The notes under the pieces: model-generated
The model's database searches: none
Seen by the model: only the letters and a program-made list of their open reading frames with translations
Told to the model about the DNA's origin: nothing
Assembly: GCA_003343995.1 (NCBI GenBank)
Contig: QAKE01000016.1
Span: 1-5,689, forward strand
Length of the DNA stretch: 5,689 bases
Origin: Bacillota bacterium
GTDB lineage: Bacteria > Bacillota > Clostridia > Christensenellales > Borkfalkiaceae
Direction: 5' to 3'
Part shown: piece by piece, positions 4,995 to 5,689 of the stretch
Numbering within the stretch: position 1 is the stretch's first letter
How the letters are laid out: every line of letters starts with the position of its first letter
Translations under genes and position numbers: made by a program

Positions 4995-5462
4995 TTACAG
5001 CGTTAAATCGCCCGTACGCAGTTTGACCGCCCTTTGCAGATCGGCGAGCGTCGTTTCCACCTGATAGCCGATTTTTCCGCCGCTGTAAATTACGGTTTCG
5101 CAACCGAGCGCCGTTTGATCGACGGTTGTGGGAAAAGCTTTTTTCATGCCCACCGGCGAACAGCCGCCGTGCACGTAGCCGGTCAGCGGGAGCAGGTCTT
5201 TGCTTTTCAGCATGGAAAGCGACTTTTCCCCCACGCATGCCGCCGCCTTTTTCAAATCGAGTTCTTTGGCAACGGGAATCATAAACACGTAATATTTTAA
5301 AGACTTTGAAACGGTGACGAGGGTTTTGAACACCTTGTTTTCATCCTGCTTCAGCTGCGCGGCGACTTCCGTGCCGCTCAGCGCGCCCCCTTCGTACGTG
5401 TATTCCTTGTACGGAATTTTCAGTTTATCGAAAATGCGCATCACGTTCGTCTTTTCCTGCAT
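4995..5462 (-). CDS. ybaK: Aminoacyl-tRNA deacylase, EbsC/YbaK type (Cys-tRNA(Pro) deacylase)
   Basis: This 155-residue single-domain trans-editing enzyme hydrolyses mischarged tRNA in the cytoplasm. YbaK proteins classically clear Cys-tRNA(Pro), which prolyl-tRNA synthetase makes in error. Visible family features are LSGTEVAAQL (28-37), NKVFKTLV with the conserved Lys at residue 46, YYVFMIPVAKELDLKKAA (57-74), the glycine-rich GYVHGGCSPVGMKK (95-108), and the C-terminal GKIGYQVETTLADLQRAV. The length matches the family (about 150-160 residues), so it is not the longer ProRS INS domain. ATG 5462 is preceded by AGGGAGAG. An in-frame ATG seven codons later is possible but has a weaker ribosome site. 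It is transcribed alone, convergent with the DUF4097 gene and divergent from the tRNA. The exact tRNA specificity cannot be read from sequence. Confidence 0.95.
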   Translation of the reverse strand: MQEKTNVMRIFDKLKIPYKEYTYEGGALSGTEVAAQLKQDENKVFKTLVTVSKSLKYYVFMIPVAKELDLKKAAACVGEKSLSMLKSKDLLPLTGYVHGGCSPVGMKKAFPTTVDQTALGCETVIYSGGKIGYQVETTLADLQRAVKLRTGDLTL

Positions 5463-5489
5463 AGTAAATACTCTCCCTTCTTTTGGAAT

Positions 5490-5517
5490 ATTGTAACACG
5501 AAAGGAAAAAAGAACAA
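5490..5517 (-). promoter_or_regulatory. Likely promoter of the deacylase gene
   Basis: On the minus strand, TACAAT (5490-5495) is a good -10 box (five of six). TTGTTC (5512-5517), 16 bases further upstream, is a weak -35 with the TTG kept. The position fits a leader of about 20-25 bases before ATG 5462. Confidence 0.5.
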
Positions 5518-5557
5518 AATAAAATACACGAAGTTTGAAAAAACTATGTAAAAAAGA

Positions 5558-5586
5558 TTGCAAAATTGCCGATTTTGGTATATACT
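5558..5586 (+). promoter_or_regulatory. Promoter of the tRNA-Ser gene
   Basis: TTGCAA (5558-5563), a 17-base spacer and TATACT (5581-5586) make a sigma-A-type promoter. Transcription should start near 5593, giving a 5' leader of about 45 bases that RNase P would remove. Confidence 0.75.
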
Positions 5587-5639
5587 AAGTAAGCGCTTTT
5601 AAGAAACGGTTTTTAAAATCCGCGAAAAAATATTTTTTT

Positions 5640-5689
5640 GGAGAAGTCGCCTAGTCCGGCCGAGGGCGCACGATTGGAAATCGTGTAGG
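5640..5689 (+). tRNA. tRNA-Ser (anticodon GGA), 3' part outside window
   Basis: The gene begins with the acceptor strand GGAGAAG (5640-5646). A D arm closed by GCC (5649-5651) and GGC (5665-5667) follows. The anticodon stem is CACGA (5669-5673) paired with TCGTG (5681-5685), around the loop TTGGAAA with anticodon GGA at 5676-5678. This reads the serine codons UCC and UCU. The start of the variable arm (TAGG) is the last thing visible. The long variable arm, T arm and 3' acceptor strand lie beyond the edge. The 5' sequence is typical of bacterial serine tRNAs. Confidence 0.93.

Noticed and set aside
5579..5587. TATATACTA, identical to nine bases around the left arm of the PadR operator, in the tRNA promoter
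   Set aside because: It is explained by the TATACT -10 hexamer, and the inverted right arm ATAGTAT is missing.

Overview
The window looks like a chromosomal segment of a Gram-positive, Clostridia-like Firmicute of intermediate GC. The evidence is strong GGAGG-type ribosome binding sites, sigma-A promoters of the TTGACA/TATAAT type, and Firmicute-typical families (YitT/DUF161-DUF2179, PadR with DUF1700 and DUF4097, EbsC/YbaK). An uncultured gut lineage would fit, but the sequence alone does not fix the taxon.

Layout. (1) 1-405: the C-terminal catalytic half of an IS30-family transposase, cut by the left window edge. It is followed by an 18-bp perfect palindrome and two tandem terminator-like hairpins. 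The rest of the stretch to 619 is AT-rich and holds no gene that I can support. (2) Minus strand, 620-2998: a MATE-family transporter gene followed by a YitT-family membrane protein gene. The transporter has a strong promoter. A second sigma-A-like promoter lies across the transporter stop codon and serves yitT, and a textbook terminator closes the pair. (3) 2999-3146: a divergent intergenic region with several inverted repeats. (4) Plus strand, 3147-4958: a compact three-gene operon, PadR-type repressor, DUF1700 (HAAS-domain) membrane protein, and DUF4097 beta-helix protein. Its promoter is covered by a near-perfect inverted repeat that is the obvious PadR operator. (5) 4968-4993: a hairpin shared by convergent genes. 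(6) Minus strand, 4995-5462: an EbsC/YbaK-type Cys-tRNA(Pro)/aminoacyl-tRNA deacylase. (7) Plus strand, 5558-5689: a promoter and the first 50 nt of tRNA-Ser(GGA), cut by the right edge.

How the genes may work together. The most coherent unit is the PadR-DUF1700-DUF4097 operon. PadR would repress its own promoter, DUF1700 carries a cytoplasmic helical domain attached to a membrane region, and DUF4097 would be a membrane-anchored external beta-helix. Related DUF4097 proteins are tied to cell-envelope stress in Firmicutes, so an envelope-sensing or envelope-remodelling role is a reasonable inference, but ligand and output are unknown. The MATE/YitT pair is transport-related with no visible substrate clue. 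The deacylase and tRNA gene are ordinary translation housekeeping. I see no unmistakably new system. The best leads are the PadR operon and its operator, and the regular 19-residue ladder in the DUF4097 protein.
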